DNA from: SAR324 cluster bacterium | GTDB lineage: Bacteria > SAR324 > NAC60-12 | Length of the DNA: 64,000 nucleotides | Assembly (NCBI GenBank): GCA_028281495.1 | Contig: JANQJU010000032.1 | Coordinates: 1 to 64,000 of the forward strand | Reading direction: 5' to 3' | Shown: positions 52,801 to 60,252 of the stretch, one piece after another | Layout of the letters: every line of letters begins with the position of its first letter | Position numbering within the stretch: position 1 is the first letter of the stretch | The notes under the pieces: model-generated | The model's input: only the letters and a program-made list of their open reading frames with translations | Database searches by the model: none | Told to the model about the DNA's origin: nothing | Translations under genes and position numbers: made by a program

Positions 52801-55415
52801 CGAAGTGTTGGATTGGATTGGAGGGTGGATTGAGTGATCCGTACAGACTGAGTAGCGGTGTAAAGGGAGTTGAGGAGATTGACTACAATGTTATGGCCCA
52901 AATACAACCCTGAAGACAGAGGAACATTGCCAGTCAGGATGCACGACAGTTCTTCCAGTTGGATATCTTCCCCTTGGAACCACTGCTGAATCTCTACCAG
53001 CTGGTTGAAACTGGAGATATTCTCGGTGCTGGGAGGTCCGGCTAGTTTTCCAATTTTCGTGGAATCGCTCAGGTTCATCAATTGCAATGTCTCGGAAACC
53101 GTACTACTGAGAGCCTTTGGAATCCAACTCAATCGATAAAGCACGGAGAGTTGCTCTAGACCAAGTGGGAGTTTGCCATCTACGATCTTGTAGGCTTGTA
53201 CGACTGCTAGCCCTATTGAAACCAACTCATTTTCATTGAGACCTAAAGCCCCAATCAATGTACTTTTTATGGTTTGGTTGAGATTGGTGTCTTCTTCCTC
53301 CGTCGGATTGACCGTCCACTTGATTTGATTGTCAGGTAAAACAAGACCATTGTCTAGAGACAATTGGTTAAAAATCGTATCAAAGAAACTCTCTCCTTCA
53401 TCTTTGCCATAGTCTTTGAGCAGGCCAAAAATCGTGGAGAGTTGATTGATCGATAAAGAATAGGCTTGTTGCCAAATTTTCAGATTCGCGAGAACGGGGA
53501 TGGCTTGAGCAATAATCTGGTTGGCATTGTTGTCGTAGTTGACGAGGGCATGCCTCAAGGCCCAATTCACGTCGGTAAACGAAAGCCCTATCTTACGAGA
53601 GAGGCGCACGAAACGATGAATACGGTCCAAACGGGGCAAATCCAGATTAGTCAAATGGTTCGAATCATGGGGGTCAAAAGTGATCGAAGGTAGACTGCCC
53701 CGGTTAATAAAAAACTGATGATTGAGTTCGCTGAGAATCTCGGATTCGCTCAGATCTTCAAAAAGCAACTCATTCAATTCTTGGTACGACATCCCTGTTT
53801 TACTTAAGAGGATCGTCACGTTGGCCAATCCATTGGTAGAGTCCAACGGATCAATCGTACTATCTAAACCATAGACTTCTCGAATCCGGCTCAACCCATC
53901 GTCCTCCTGGGTATAGAGGCCCAACTCTGCTGGGGAAAGTCCCAGCGTCTCTCGTTCTATCGAGGCTGGTAAGGGCTGATCTGGAGGGTTCAGAGTTCGC
54001 CATAGGTCCGGCAAACTGCTCTTCAATTGGGCAAGACTTGTGCGAATCCGTTCTAGAGGCAAATTGAATGGCGTCGCAAAAGGATAGACTTGATTTGATA
54101 AATAGGCATAAACCTGATCTTGAGGCGATTGTTGGGCCAACGTGGCAATCTTGCCGGGAGAGAGTGCCGTGGGATAGATTGAGAGTTGGTCCACGATCCC
54201 ATCCAAATCTCGACCAATTCGCAAAGCGGCTTGGATTGAGAGATCTTGAATGCACCCCCCACCTACATCACGACCATCGAGATACAATCTGGTGGTACAC
54301 CCAAATATAGTCACAGCCACATGGTGCCAGCGATTTGGGGTCAAACGCGATTGTTCGCTCCTTAGATAGGAGTCGATACCTTTTCGGAAGCTGAGAGTGA
54401 GTCCGGGTTGAAACCCGAAACAGATACTTTTTGAGGGTTCATCCAACAGACATCCCCCTTCACCTGACTCTAACCGGACCCAAGCAGTGAACGAATATTG
54501 GTCAAAATTGAGAAAATCCGTACTCAAGTAGAAACTGTTGTCAAATTTTAAAGCATTCCAACCCCCCAGGCGCCCTTCCACATAGTGGGGAGTCTCTCCG
54601 ATTAGAGTGATTTGATGATTGTTCCCACTCTGATCTTCATAACGATTATTAAATGGTAAATAAATTGTAGGAGCATATAGGGTACTTGGAGACAGGTTTT
54701 GATAAATCTGCCCTTCGAGGAGTCGATTCACGATTGACAATTTGGGTAACAACGTGTCGGTATTTTCACAATCGAGAAGGATGGAGGCCAAATCGGGCCG
54801 ACGATGATCCAGACGATTCTGAGAAGCCACCTTTTGATCATTCAAGTAGACTTCTTTAAAGCGAACTAGATCCACCAAGTAGGCTGCTGGAGAAAAGATA
54901 GAACGACACGATTCCACCGAACAAAAATCCAGACCGCCAAAAAGATCCCCGTAGCTGGGAAGGTGCTCGAAGCGAACATCCGTTGCTACACTTAAGTTGT
55001 TGGAATGCAATGCTTGGTAATGCGGTTCCTTGTGATTCACAATGTTCATGTAGTGTAGTGTCAGCTGGGATTTACGCGAGACAGCTTTTTGGTAGGTCGC
55101 TAACGCCAAATCTTGTTTGTCGTCAAAGGCCTCTCGGTATTGGTTGAGGAAGTTTTGCTTCGTTAGACTTGAGATCTGAAAACACGAATCCAACCCCATA
55201 TTGTATAGTTGGATAGCATGTTCTTCATTGGGGGTGATGTGTTTTAGCCGTTGCAAACCTTTTAACTGAGGCAGCAACGTTGATTGATTTCCCCCCCATT
55301 TCAGACGATCGAGGGCCGATGGGTCAAAAAAATTAAAATCCTGTAAATCAAAACTAGGGTTATGTTCGGAAAATCGATTGAGTGCATTCCGATCAATGGG
55401 TACTCGTTCTGACAT
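46857..55415 (-). CDS. tcdA: TcA subunit of Tc toxin with three LamG-like insertions
   Basis: 2852 aa from ATG 55413-55415, chosen for AAGGAGG five bases upstream (a frame from 55448 lacks this). Residues ~150-230 hold the VRP1-type VESCRSIFSPAAYLVDLV segment. Unusual for TcA, concanavalin/LamG-like domains occur at ~245-420 (RWHHVAVTIF...LYLDGRDVG), ~1610-1750 (EWHHIAVTVS...VYLDGQP) and ~1790-1970 (QWCHFAITG...FFFNGEY). They are probably glycan- or receptor-binding. The pore-forming and TcB-binding C-terminus is clear: Ala/Gln-rich helices (~2440-2600), QELYQWMIGKLAALYFQVYQ, then KTISLKSLNQSAFEKLK and the final beta domain ending LIIKLRYTA-like. The protein would pentamerise, bind cells, and inject the TcB/C cargo through its channel. 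No signal peptide, as usual for Tc. The symbol is class-level. Confidence 0.92.
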   Translation of the reverse strand: MSERVPIDRNALNRFSEHNPSFDLQDFNFFDPSALDRLKWGGNQSTLLPQLKGLQRLKHITPNEEHAIQLYNMGLDSCFQISSLTKQNFLNQYREAFDDKQDLALATYQKAVSRKSQLTLHYMNIVNHKEPHYQALHSNNLSVATDVRFEHLPSYGDLFGGLDFCSVESCRSIFSPAAYLVDLVRFKEVYLNDQKVASQNRLDHRRPDLASILLDCENTDTLLPKLSIVNRLLEGQIYQNLSPSTLYAPTIYLPFNNRYEDQSGNNHQITLIGETPHYVEGRLGGWNALKFDNSFYLSTDFLNFDQYSFTAWVRLESGEGGCLLDEPSKSICFGFQPGLTLSFRKGIDSYLRSEQSRLTPNRWHHVAVTIFGCTTRLYLDGRDVGGGCIQDLSIQAALRIGRDLDGIVDQLSIYPTALSPGKIATLAQQSPQDQVYAYLSNQVYPFATPFNLPLERIRTSLAQLKSSLPDLWRTLNPPDQPLPASIERETLGLSPAELGLYTQEDDGLSRIREVYGLDSTIDPLDSTNGLANVTILLSKTGMSYQELNELLFEDLSESEILSELNHQFFINRGSLPSITFDPHDSNHLTNLDLPRLDRIHRFVRLSRKIGLSFTDVNWALRHALVNYDNNANQIIAQAIPVLANLKIWQQAYSLSINQLSTIFGLLKDYGKDEGESFFDTIFNQLSLDNGLVLPDNQIKWTVNPTEEEDTNLNQTIKSTLIGALGLNENELVSIGLAVVQAYKIVDGKLPLGLEQLSVLYRLSWIPKALSSTVSETLQLMNLSDSTKIGKLAGPPSTENISSFNQLVEIQQWFQGEDIQLEELSCILTGNVPLSSGLYLGHNIVVNLLNSLYTATQSVRITQSTLQSNPTLRIPGVTLDAFYQQLVTWNLISSQGLVLEVPTRTHLIELLEQFAPTEDAQTIEALAEVLQNLLIAARQLQDKTLANTLSIQFGIDSNAVSAIVEWVANTLNEASLLQSLLAFLFNRQGLLEMADTVPQTVLHELDLINRYSCLARVFRLTYSELRNLLENPEFYNISNIHALTLVDIQRLSDFKKLVNTYQDHENGFIHYFTHVSGKLTKMDLVDLLGDAIQGKLLWSDLVTRGYINGQGLILEAFKLLTGPDDANFVLGKQFQSQKDRIYYLMTAYADELDMDDIVEQLSKLTQWDPDQILILINHFWPSQQPSLYGTVEAVVRMKNSFDLRAQTSLNIAGLLQLDALKNQTDYSAFVPSSDALLGAIKGRYADTEWKEVYKPIQISLDQAKRDVLADYVIFQLQQEGLEGIATRRDLYEYFLIDVEVTGLVQTSVIKEAIGCLQLYIERARMNLETDLEFKDTQEQIDQYWSWMGSYRVWEANRKTFLYPENYIQPELRKQRTELFNQLIESLQQTHIDQESVTIGVNTYLDGFAAVANLKFAGAYLEEIEDPTQTNYLPQNLYLLNRTYTQPYQYYYRTARFDYDSTQQTYLATQWSPWFKIEQAITAKFASPVYAFNRLFVFWVDIKPAPAEKADNSIESDRFNATIQYSFYNFNKNWTAPQTLGEPILLPKEVNTRKKAEAVQWQRIEAITREERIIVQYSSLLNAVLDINLNKQVHALVVNISGSIPNNIQTEGTIKYVEDRYGRKSAFKFDKTNYLVSDKLVLGQDYSIALWVNISNVQYGALVKTRQTTLIEIKDNHQLYVNGVEFNSYIRSDEWHHIAVTVSLDKTAVYLDGQPQSSSTKTALGPINDEVLEIANEYDGSMDEILVFDFSLTSGQVHQLNDWQLTATLPQPNGFNALPAVSTNYPITGSLLLIPDAYYPLAKNLKNITENNDYPNAQANNPTFAEIEGRQSYYLANDGGGPISINNLSIDHDFSFSFWVYGTNFESRTFIFGDPSLFAIISNQKESLVWNPTEGPIHIITKLSNLVNDQWCHFAITGRKVDQNKYSLNFFFNGEYMSSYNLSSNDISFTQLQAGAGPGFSDFVGYYSDIMIFDRVLQLSEVQTLYDQQSNEQLISPNFNRSNWHGWSILDTGKSEYLSIPQYPVTTSEYHYIRLNSLTIHTLSDYLFANGVQGLFSIKAQETPEDSFSALEPDPAIIVKPWPSETLDFTGANGLYYWELFFHTPFLVANICNAHQQFEMVKTWYQYIYNPTVHLETSETPEIQGEDQDDPIWQDQFWQFVGLRSSHNPTLRKELTESPSKELEQDLTSQSQLAIYHNDPFDPQAIAALRPIAYQKTIVMHYIDNLIDWGDYFFRLNTRESLVEATMLYVMAYDLLGQRPANSGPCDLPAARTLGDIKDHYANGKIPEFLIDLEQLIPTKFLPEVSDNPNNAIPNIYFGIPENDKFIQYWDLVESRLYNIRHNLDIAGNLQHLPLFQPPIPPDQLIKAVASGLGVSQALAEAMAPVPYYRYGVLVEKARNATSVVVQFGNALLNALEKKDAEYLASLRTTHEEALMTMTQGIKDEQFKAAQSTLQSLQAGLAGAQVRYDHYDQLIRQGLSSNEQKQFSLETAAIALQGTAQVIKGVAAVSHLIPTVFGLAAGDFKPGDAINQGAMILEGTAGILNQEANMTVTLAQYQRRAEDWELQKAVAQEDMKQIQEQIQAAQYQLQIAQMEITLLETNISQVQEIEAFLRTKFTNQELYQWMIGKLAALYFQVYQIAYNLAMSAQRAWQFELSNAQTFVNPGNWSDLHKGLLAGEALLLDLMNMDRTYLEQNKRRLEIVKTISLKSLNQSAFEKLKTTEECQFSITKEALDADYSTLYSRRIKTLSLSIPAVLGPYQDIHATLTQESNKIDLKDGTLKTDGRADQQILLSQGIDDSGLFELNFHDERYLPFEGTGAISDWKLEMPQTANPGLLESLTDVIIKLRYTAMKR

Positions 55416-55521
55416 ATTGCCTCCTTTTTTGTCGGCCTCGGTCGTCATTGAAGTTTCTGCTCTTCCAGTTTGGCAAAGGTTTCGTTGTTATTTGAGTCTA
55501 GTCGCAGCACTGAAGCCAGTA

Positions 55522-56523
55522 CTATTTCTTTTCCATGTCAGTAGAAGCGGATCCCATCTGTAATGCCGTGATCGCTTTCTTCGCCAGTTCTGGATCAATT
55601 TCAAGACTCTCAAGCGGTACTGTTAAGGCCTCATCAAACTCTCCGAATAGAGGCAACCAATAATAAGTGAAGATAACCGAAAAATCGTTAGGCACCGTTT
55701 GACCATCAGGGGGCTGGACCTGACTGAGTACATAGCCTTGATAATTCGCAGATAAAGAAACACTTTCAAATAATTTGTCGTGACTCTTCGAAGTGCTCTT
55801 GGATTTTTTAGTGACTACCCCATCAGAAATCGGTGTGCCATTTGCTTGACAACTTTGGAACGAAATAATTGTTCCATTGGGAGCATTGTACGTATCCATC
55901 CGAATGACAAAAGACTCTTCAGAATCATCGCCGTTCTCAATCTCAAATACATCTTTGAGATGATTGTCAGGCAATTGATCCACAATTCTGACATTCCGCC
56001 AACCAATTTCGGAATGATTCCTGACCCACGAGCTAAAGTCCTGATTTTTCAATTTGCTAGGAATGCTCGATGTGTCCAAACCTGCGGTTGCAATCAAACA
56101 ATGGTGTTTGTTTTTATCGGAGGTGGGCTTCCATTTAAATCCTGTGACTCCGATCGCTCCTGCTGCCAATGTGATTGAGGAACTTGCGCCTTTCACTAAT
56201 TCGGTGATTTCATTGCTTTTCCAAGTATCGGGTTCCAATAAAAGTGAAGTCACATTGGAATAATAGAGCCGAACGGTGAAGGTTTGTGTTGTTTGTGAAA
56301 TGTTTTTGACACGGACAAACACGTTGTTTGTGCTTCCAAACTCAACCGGTTTGTAGTCACTGGCTGTGTACGTCTCATAATTTCCCTTAAAATATTCCTC
56401 CCATTCTGCATTAAGAATTTCACCATTGGGAATAATGTCTGGCGATTGCCAAACATTTCCTTGGGAGGGCACGGTTCCTACGTCTTTCATAGTATCTCTA
56501 ATCAATAATTTTTGATTGGCCAT
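55522..56523 (-). CDS. Tc-locus accessory protein, SPDIIPNG family, copy 2
   Basis: 333 aa from ATG 56521-56523, chosen because AAGGAG lies seven bases upstream. It opens MANQKLLIRDTMKDVGTVPS, then WQSPDIIPNG, NNVFVRVKNISQTTQTFTVRLYYS (an Ig-like strand pair, as in CARDB/adhesion folds), GFKWKP, HHCLIATAGL, WVRNHSEIGWRNV, and a C-terminal beta domain with ANYQGYVLSQVQPP. There is no signal peptide or catalytic motif. It is clearly homologous over its whole length to the gene upstream of it and lies 106 bases before tcdA, on the same strand. Such SPDI...RVKN beta-sandwich proteins occur beside secreted bacterial proteins, but I know no function. A chaperone, coat or co-toxin role is possible. 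Confidence 0.75.
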   Translation of the reverse strand: MANQKLLIRDTMKDVGTVPSQGNVWQSPDIIPNGEILNAEWEEYFKGNYETYTASDYKPVEFGSTNNVFVRVKNISQTTQTFTVRLYYSNVTSLLLEPDTWKSNEITELVKGASSSITLAAGAIGVTGFKWKPTSDKNKHHCLIATAGLDTSSIPSKLKNQDFSSWVRNHSEIGWRNVRIVDQLPDNHLKDVFEIENGDDSEESFVIRMDTYNAPNGTIISFQSCQANGTPISDGVVTKKSKSTSKSHDKLFESVSLSANYQGYVLSQVQPPDGQTVPNDFSVIFTYYWLPLFGEFDEALTVPLESLEIDPELAKKAITALQMGSASTDMEKK

Positions 56524-56671
56524 TTGCATACTCCTTGATTGAGGTGAAATCATAATTTTAGATTATCTCTTGCCAGGATAATCAGGGTTCTGAATGCACT
56601 ATAATGTTATCTAACAACTCATCTCATGTTCGAACACAAAACGATGGGTTTTTTCTTGGGGCTTGATGACT

Positions 56672-57673
56672 TTAGTTAAGGGAAACAAAAGTGCCTCCTA
56701 GCAAAACCACATTAGCGGCTTTGTTAGAGGCTTCTTGAGGGAGAAAAGCTTCTTCTATAGGTATTGCCAAAGCTCCATTCATCTTGAAGCTAAGAGATGG
56801 CAGCCAATAGTATTTAATGATGGCCTTAAAATCTGGAGCAATGTTTGCTGGTTCGGGAAAGGTCATCTTTACTAAAACATACCCTTTGTAATTTGCCGAC
56901 AATGTAGCTAGCGCAACCAACTTTCTAAATGGTGCCGTTTGGGTCGTTAAAGGGATTGCACCATCGGAAAGCGGAGTGCCGTTGATAGCGCAACTTTCAA
57001 ATGAGGCTATTGTGCCATTGGGGGCATCCTGAAGCTCCGCTGTAAGGGCATAAAGTTCCTCAGTATCATTGCCGTTCATGATTTCAATGACATTCCCAAT
57101 AACCTCTCCGCCAGTGACTGAGGCAGGTTCTAAGATCTGTACGTTCCTCCACCCGATTTCCGTGCTGTTCCTCGTCCACGAATCTAAATCGATATTGCAT
57201 AATTTGTTCGGAAGGTCAGAACTTATAATATTCGCAGTTGCAATCAATCCGTGGTGTTGGTTCGGTTGGTTGGGAGGGAGCATTTTGAAACCACTGACCC
57301 CAATTTCTCCAGGATTCAACGTCAAAGTATTACTCTTCGGTGCCACCAACTTGGTGATCTCGTTCGATTTCCATGTATCTGGCATCATTAATAATGACAT
57401 GAAACTGGAATAATAAAGCCTCACATGAAAAGTTTGAGTCACTGCCGAAATATTTTTCACTCGGACAAAGATATAATTGAAATGCCCTGGCTCCATCGGT
57501 TTATAATCTCCAGGGGTTTCCTGGTTATAGGTATTTTTAAAATATTGGCTCCAATCCGGATGGAGGCTGGTTCCGTTAGGAATGATATCAGGAGATTCCC
57601 ATATATCGCCTTCTGCAGGTATCTGTCCCGTATCGCTCATCGTATCTCTGATTAATAAATTTTCGCTCACCAT
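56672..57673 (-). CDS. Tc-locus accessory protein, SPDIIPNG family, copy 1
   Basis: 333 aa. It opens MVSENLLIRDTMSDTGQIPA, followed by WESPDIIPNG, YIFVRVKNISAVTQTFHVRLYYS, GEIGVSGFKMLPP, HHGLIATANI, WTRNSTEIGWRNV and ANYKGYVLVKMTFP. It has the same order and spacing as its paralog, with differences spread along the whole length, so the tandem duplication is old. In this copy the HHCLIAT cysteine is Gly. ATG 57671-57673 has AGGAGT six bases upstream. It is first in the Tc operon, 148 bases before copy 2. The upstream non-coding region carries a palindrome that may control the whole locus. No signal peptide. Function unknown. Confidence 0.75.
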   Translation of the reverse strand: MVSENLLIRDTMSDTGQIPAEGDIWESPDIIPNGTSLHPDWSQYFKNTYNQETPGDYKPMEPGHFNYIFVRVKNISAVTQTFHVRLYYSSFMSLLMMPDTWKSNEITKLVAPKSNTLTLNPGEIGVSGFKMLPPNQPNQHHGLIATANIISSDLPNKLCNIDLDSWTRNSTEIGWRNVQILEPASVTGGEVIGNVIEIMNGNDTEELYALTAELQDAPNGTIASFESCAINGTPLSDGAIPLTTQTAPFRKLVALATLSANYKGYVLVKMTFPEPANIAPDFKAIIKYYWLPSLSFKMNGALAIPIEEAFLPQEASNKAANVVLLGGTFVSLN

Positions 57674-58270
57674 GTTGTACTCCTGCCTGTGATTAATCTT
57701 TTAAAACCGACGGCATGTCACACTCCATTATGTACGAAAATGCGAAATCATTTGGCTTCTTATTGCTTAGAATATCTATCGTTACACACTAAATTAGTGC
57801 CTTTTCTACAAACTATTAAATACATGTAAGATTGCCAATTGATCCCCCAAATTCCCAATTGCTTTGGTAAAAGGCTATGTCTGTTTAACTGTTTTATCGT
57901 CTCAAAGCATGCTTTAGCTTGTTAGAAAAACCATGAAAAATCGTTCCTTTTTGTAGAGTGCTATCGCAACCTTTGAGGTTTGATAATTTTCGATAATTTT
58001 AACTGCTCGATTTACTACACTATAAAAATATTTGATGTCAACTCCTGAATTTGGGTATTTTGTATTAACTGGATTGGTGAGGGAAGTGATTCATAAGCTA
58101 ACGCTCAAGCTTTAAAATACTTTTTAAAATCTGAATTTATGATCGGTTCTATTATCAATCATTTCTATAAACTGAATCTTCGTTTTCCCCCATTATCAAT
58201 GAATAAGAACGGTGCTAGCTTTCAATCCAGTACTGAACGAGTTTTCTAAACGATTGAAGGAGACACCAAA
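57674..58270. promoter_or_regulatory. 597-bp divergent region between the Tc operon and the oxidoreductase operon
   Basis: AT-rich and without coding signals. It holds the palindrome CACTAA-A-TTAGTG (57787-57799), 114 bases upstream of the first Tc-operon gene. It also holds a tandem TGATAATTTTCGATAATTTT near 57980 and an ACTATAA sequence (58019-58025) matching half of the dyad upstream of the lysR gene. No clear sigma-70 promoter could be assigned. Confidence 0.4.
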
Positions 58271-59275
58271 ATGAAAGCAATAGGATATAAACAGGCAGGG
58301 CCAATCGACGCACCTGATGCGCTGATTGAATTTGAAGCAGAAACACCTGAATTGAACCCACGTGATCTATTGGTTGAGGTTCAAGGCATTTCGGTCAATC
58401 CGGTGGATGTGAAAGTGCGTGCTAATTTTGCACCGGAGCAGGGTACCAAAATCATTGGCTACGATGCGGCTGGCGTGGTTCGGCAAGTCGGTAGCGATGT
58501 CAGTAAATTTAAAGTGGGAGATGAAGTCTTTTACGCGGGAGACCTCACCCGGCCGGGCACCAACTCCGAACTCCATGCGGTGGATGAGCGGATTGTTGGG
58601 AAAAAGCCGAAATCCCTTGGCTTTGCTGAAGCCGCCGGTTTCCCGTTGACCTCGATTACCGCTTGGGAAATTTTGTTCGACTCCTTTGCACTCCAGGAGG
58701 GAGAAGGTAAAGGCGAGAGTTTGCTTATTATCGGGGGTGCCGGAGGCGTTGGGTCGATCCTCATCCAACTCGCCAAGCAACTCACGGGGCTGACCGTTGT
58801 GGCTACGGCGTCTCGCCCAGAAACCATAGAGTGGGTTCAAAAAATGGGAGCGGACCATGTGATCAATCATCGCGAATCACTAGTCGATCAAATGAAAGCT
58901 CTGAATCTTGAACCCCGTTACGTTGCCTCGCTCACCGGGTCAGGTGGTCACTTTCCTGCCATCGTCGAGCTGATCAAGCCCCGCGGACACATAACACTGA
59001 TCGACGACCCACAATCGTTAGACATCAAATCCATTAAACTCAAGGCTCTGAACTTCAGTTGGGAGTTCATGTTTGCCCGATCCATGTTTCAAACGGACGA
59101 CATTGAAAAACAGCATGAATTGCTGAATCGGGTGTCGGAGCTGATCGACGAGGGCGCACTGATTTCTACCGTGACCAATCATCTCGGGAAAATGAGTGCC
59201 GAGACGCTCATCGCTGCCCACAAGCAGCAAGAAAGTAGCCGAGCCATCGGGAAGAATGTGCTGGATGGCTTTTAG
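58271..59275 (+). CDS. Zinc-type alcohol dehydrogenase family / NADPH:quinone reductase-like oxidoreductase
   Basis: A 334-aa medium-chain dehydrogenase/reductase. The N-terminal GroES-like part shows VEVQGISVNPVDVKVR and IIGYDAAGVV. The nucleotide-binding GGAGGVGS (about 153-160) marks the Rossmann domain that takes NAD(P)H. The catalytic- and structural-zinc cysteines are absent, as in quinone-reductase-like members (TIGR02817 type). It probably reduces quinones or unsaturated carbonyls; the natural substrate is unknown. GAAGGAG precedes ATG. It is followed after 56 bases by an SDR enzyme, and the LysR gene beyond converges on them, which suggests an electrophile- or oxidant-responsive pair (inference). 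Confidence 0.88.
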   Translation: MKAIGYKQAGPIDAPDALIEFEAETPELNPRDLLVEVQGISVNPVDVKVRANFAPEQGTKIIGYDAAGVVRQVGSDVSKFKVGDEVFYAGDLTRPGTNSELHAVDERIVGKKPKSLGFAEAAGFPLTSITAWEILFDSFALQEGEGKGESLLIIGGAGGVGSILIQLAKQLTGLTVVATASRPETIEWVQKMGADHVINHRESLVDQMKALNLEPRYVASLTGSGGHFPAIVELIKPRGHITLIDDPQSLDIKSIKLKALNFSWEFMFARSMFQTDDIEKQHELLNRVSELIDEGALISTVTNHLGKMSAETLIAAHKQQESSRAIGKNVLDGF

Positions 59276-59331
59276 GGCGTGCCCCGTGCCTCGAAATCGT
59301 TCCTTATTTTTTTGAGTAAAGGAGACCAATC

Positions 59332-60159
59332 ATGCAAAAAATCATTCTGGTTACCGGTTCAACCGACGGCATCGGGCTAGCAACGGCCAAGATGTTGGTT
59401 TCGCAGGGCCATCATGTCCTGCTACACGGACGCAATCCGGTAAAATTGGAAGAAACAGAAAGAATCCTGTCAGGATTGTCAGGAGGAGGGAGTTTTGAAA
59501 GTTATGTGGCGGATCTATCGGTTATGGACGATGTAACAGCACTGGCAAATGCTGTGGCCGACCGGAATCCTAAGCTTGATGTGCTGATCAACAACGCCGG
59601 AGTTTATCGTTCCAGCAATCAGATCACAAACGCAGGACTGGATGTGCGGTTCGCAGTCAATACGATTGCTCCCTATCTATTGACTCAAGGGTTGATGCCG
59701 CTGCTTGGAACTTCGGGGCGGGTCATCAATCTTTCTTCTGCTGCTCAGTCTTCTGTCGATCCAAAAGCGTTTGCTGGAAAGGTCGAGCTATCTGACTTTG
59801 AAGCTTATGCGCAAAGCAAATTGGCGCTCACCATGTGGTCCCGCAGTATGGCACTTTCGCTTCGGAATGACGGTCCGGCTATCATCGCGGTGAATCCAGG
59901 GTCAATGTTAGGCAGCAAGATGGTGAAAGATGCCTTTGGTGTAGCGGGTGGAGATATCCGTATTGGCGCAGATATTCTCTGCCGGGCAGCTCTGTCCGAT
60001 GAATTCGCAGCCGCTTCCGGTCAATATTTTGACAACGATGCCGGTCGGTTTGCTTCGCCTCATTCGGATGCCCTGGATCCCCAGAAATCCGAAGAGGTGG
60101 TGCGTGTTATCGAGAGGGTTTTGGTGGAAATGATGCAATCGGATAACAACCCTGATTAG
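59332..60159 (+). CDS. Short-chain dehydrogenase/reductase (SDR) family oxidoreductase
   Basis: 275 aa with the classical SDR order: cofactor motif TGSTDGIG (8-15), LINNAG (~85-90), a catalytic Ser in NLSSAAQS (~133), and YAQSK (Tyr ~158, Lys ~162). VNPGS follows the active site as usual. GRNP after the second strand suggests NADPH preference. Substrate unknown. AAAGGAG lies eight bases upstream of ATG 59332. It shares a transcript with the preceding dehydrogenase (56-base gap) and ends near a run of three 22-bp repeats that separates it from the convergent lysR gene. Confidence 0.9.
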   Translation: MQKIILVTGSTDGIGLATAKMLVSQGHHVLLHGRNPVKLEETERILSGLSGGGSFESYVADLSVMDDVTALANAVADRNPKLDVLINNAGVYRSSNQITNAGLDVRFAVNTIAPYLLTQGLMPLLGTSGRVINLSSAAQSSVDPKAFAGKVELSDFEAYAQSKLALTMWSRSMALSLRNDGPAIIAVNPGSMLGSKMVKDAFGVAGGDIRIGADILCRAALSDEFAAASGQYFDNDAGRFASPHSDALDPQKSEEVVRVIERVLVEMMQSDNNPD

Positions 60160-60186
60160 TTTCAAACTTGGAGTTCCTAAAGTCCG

Positions 60187-60252
60187 GGTTGGTGCGCTCC
60201 AAGTTACTGGTTGGTGAGTTCCAAGTTACTGGTTGGTGCGTCCCAAATTAAA
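60187..60252. repeat. Three 22-bp tandem repeats between SDR and lysR stops
   Basis: Units at 60187-60208, 60209-60230 and 60231-60252 share GGTTGGTG(C/A)G..CCAA(G/A)TTA. The first two differ at three positions, the third is more diverged. The third copy overlaps the last codons of the lysR gene, so the array reached into coding sequence. Confidence 0.8.
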
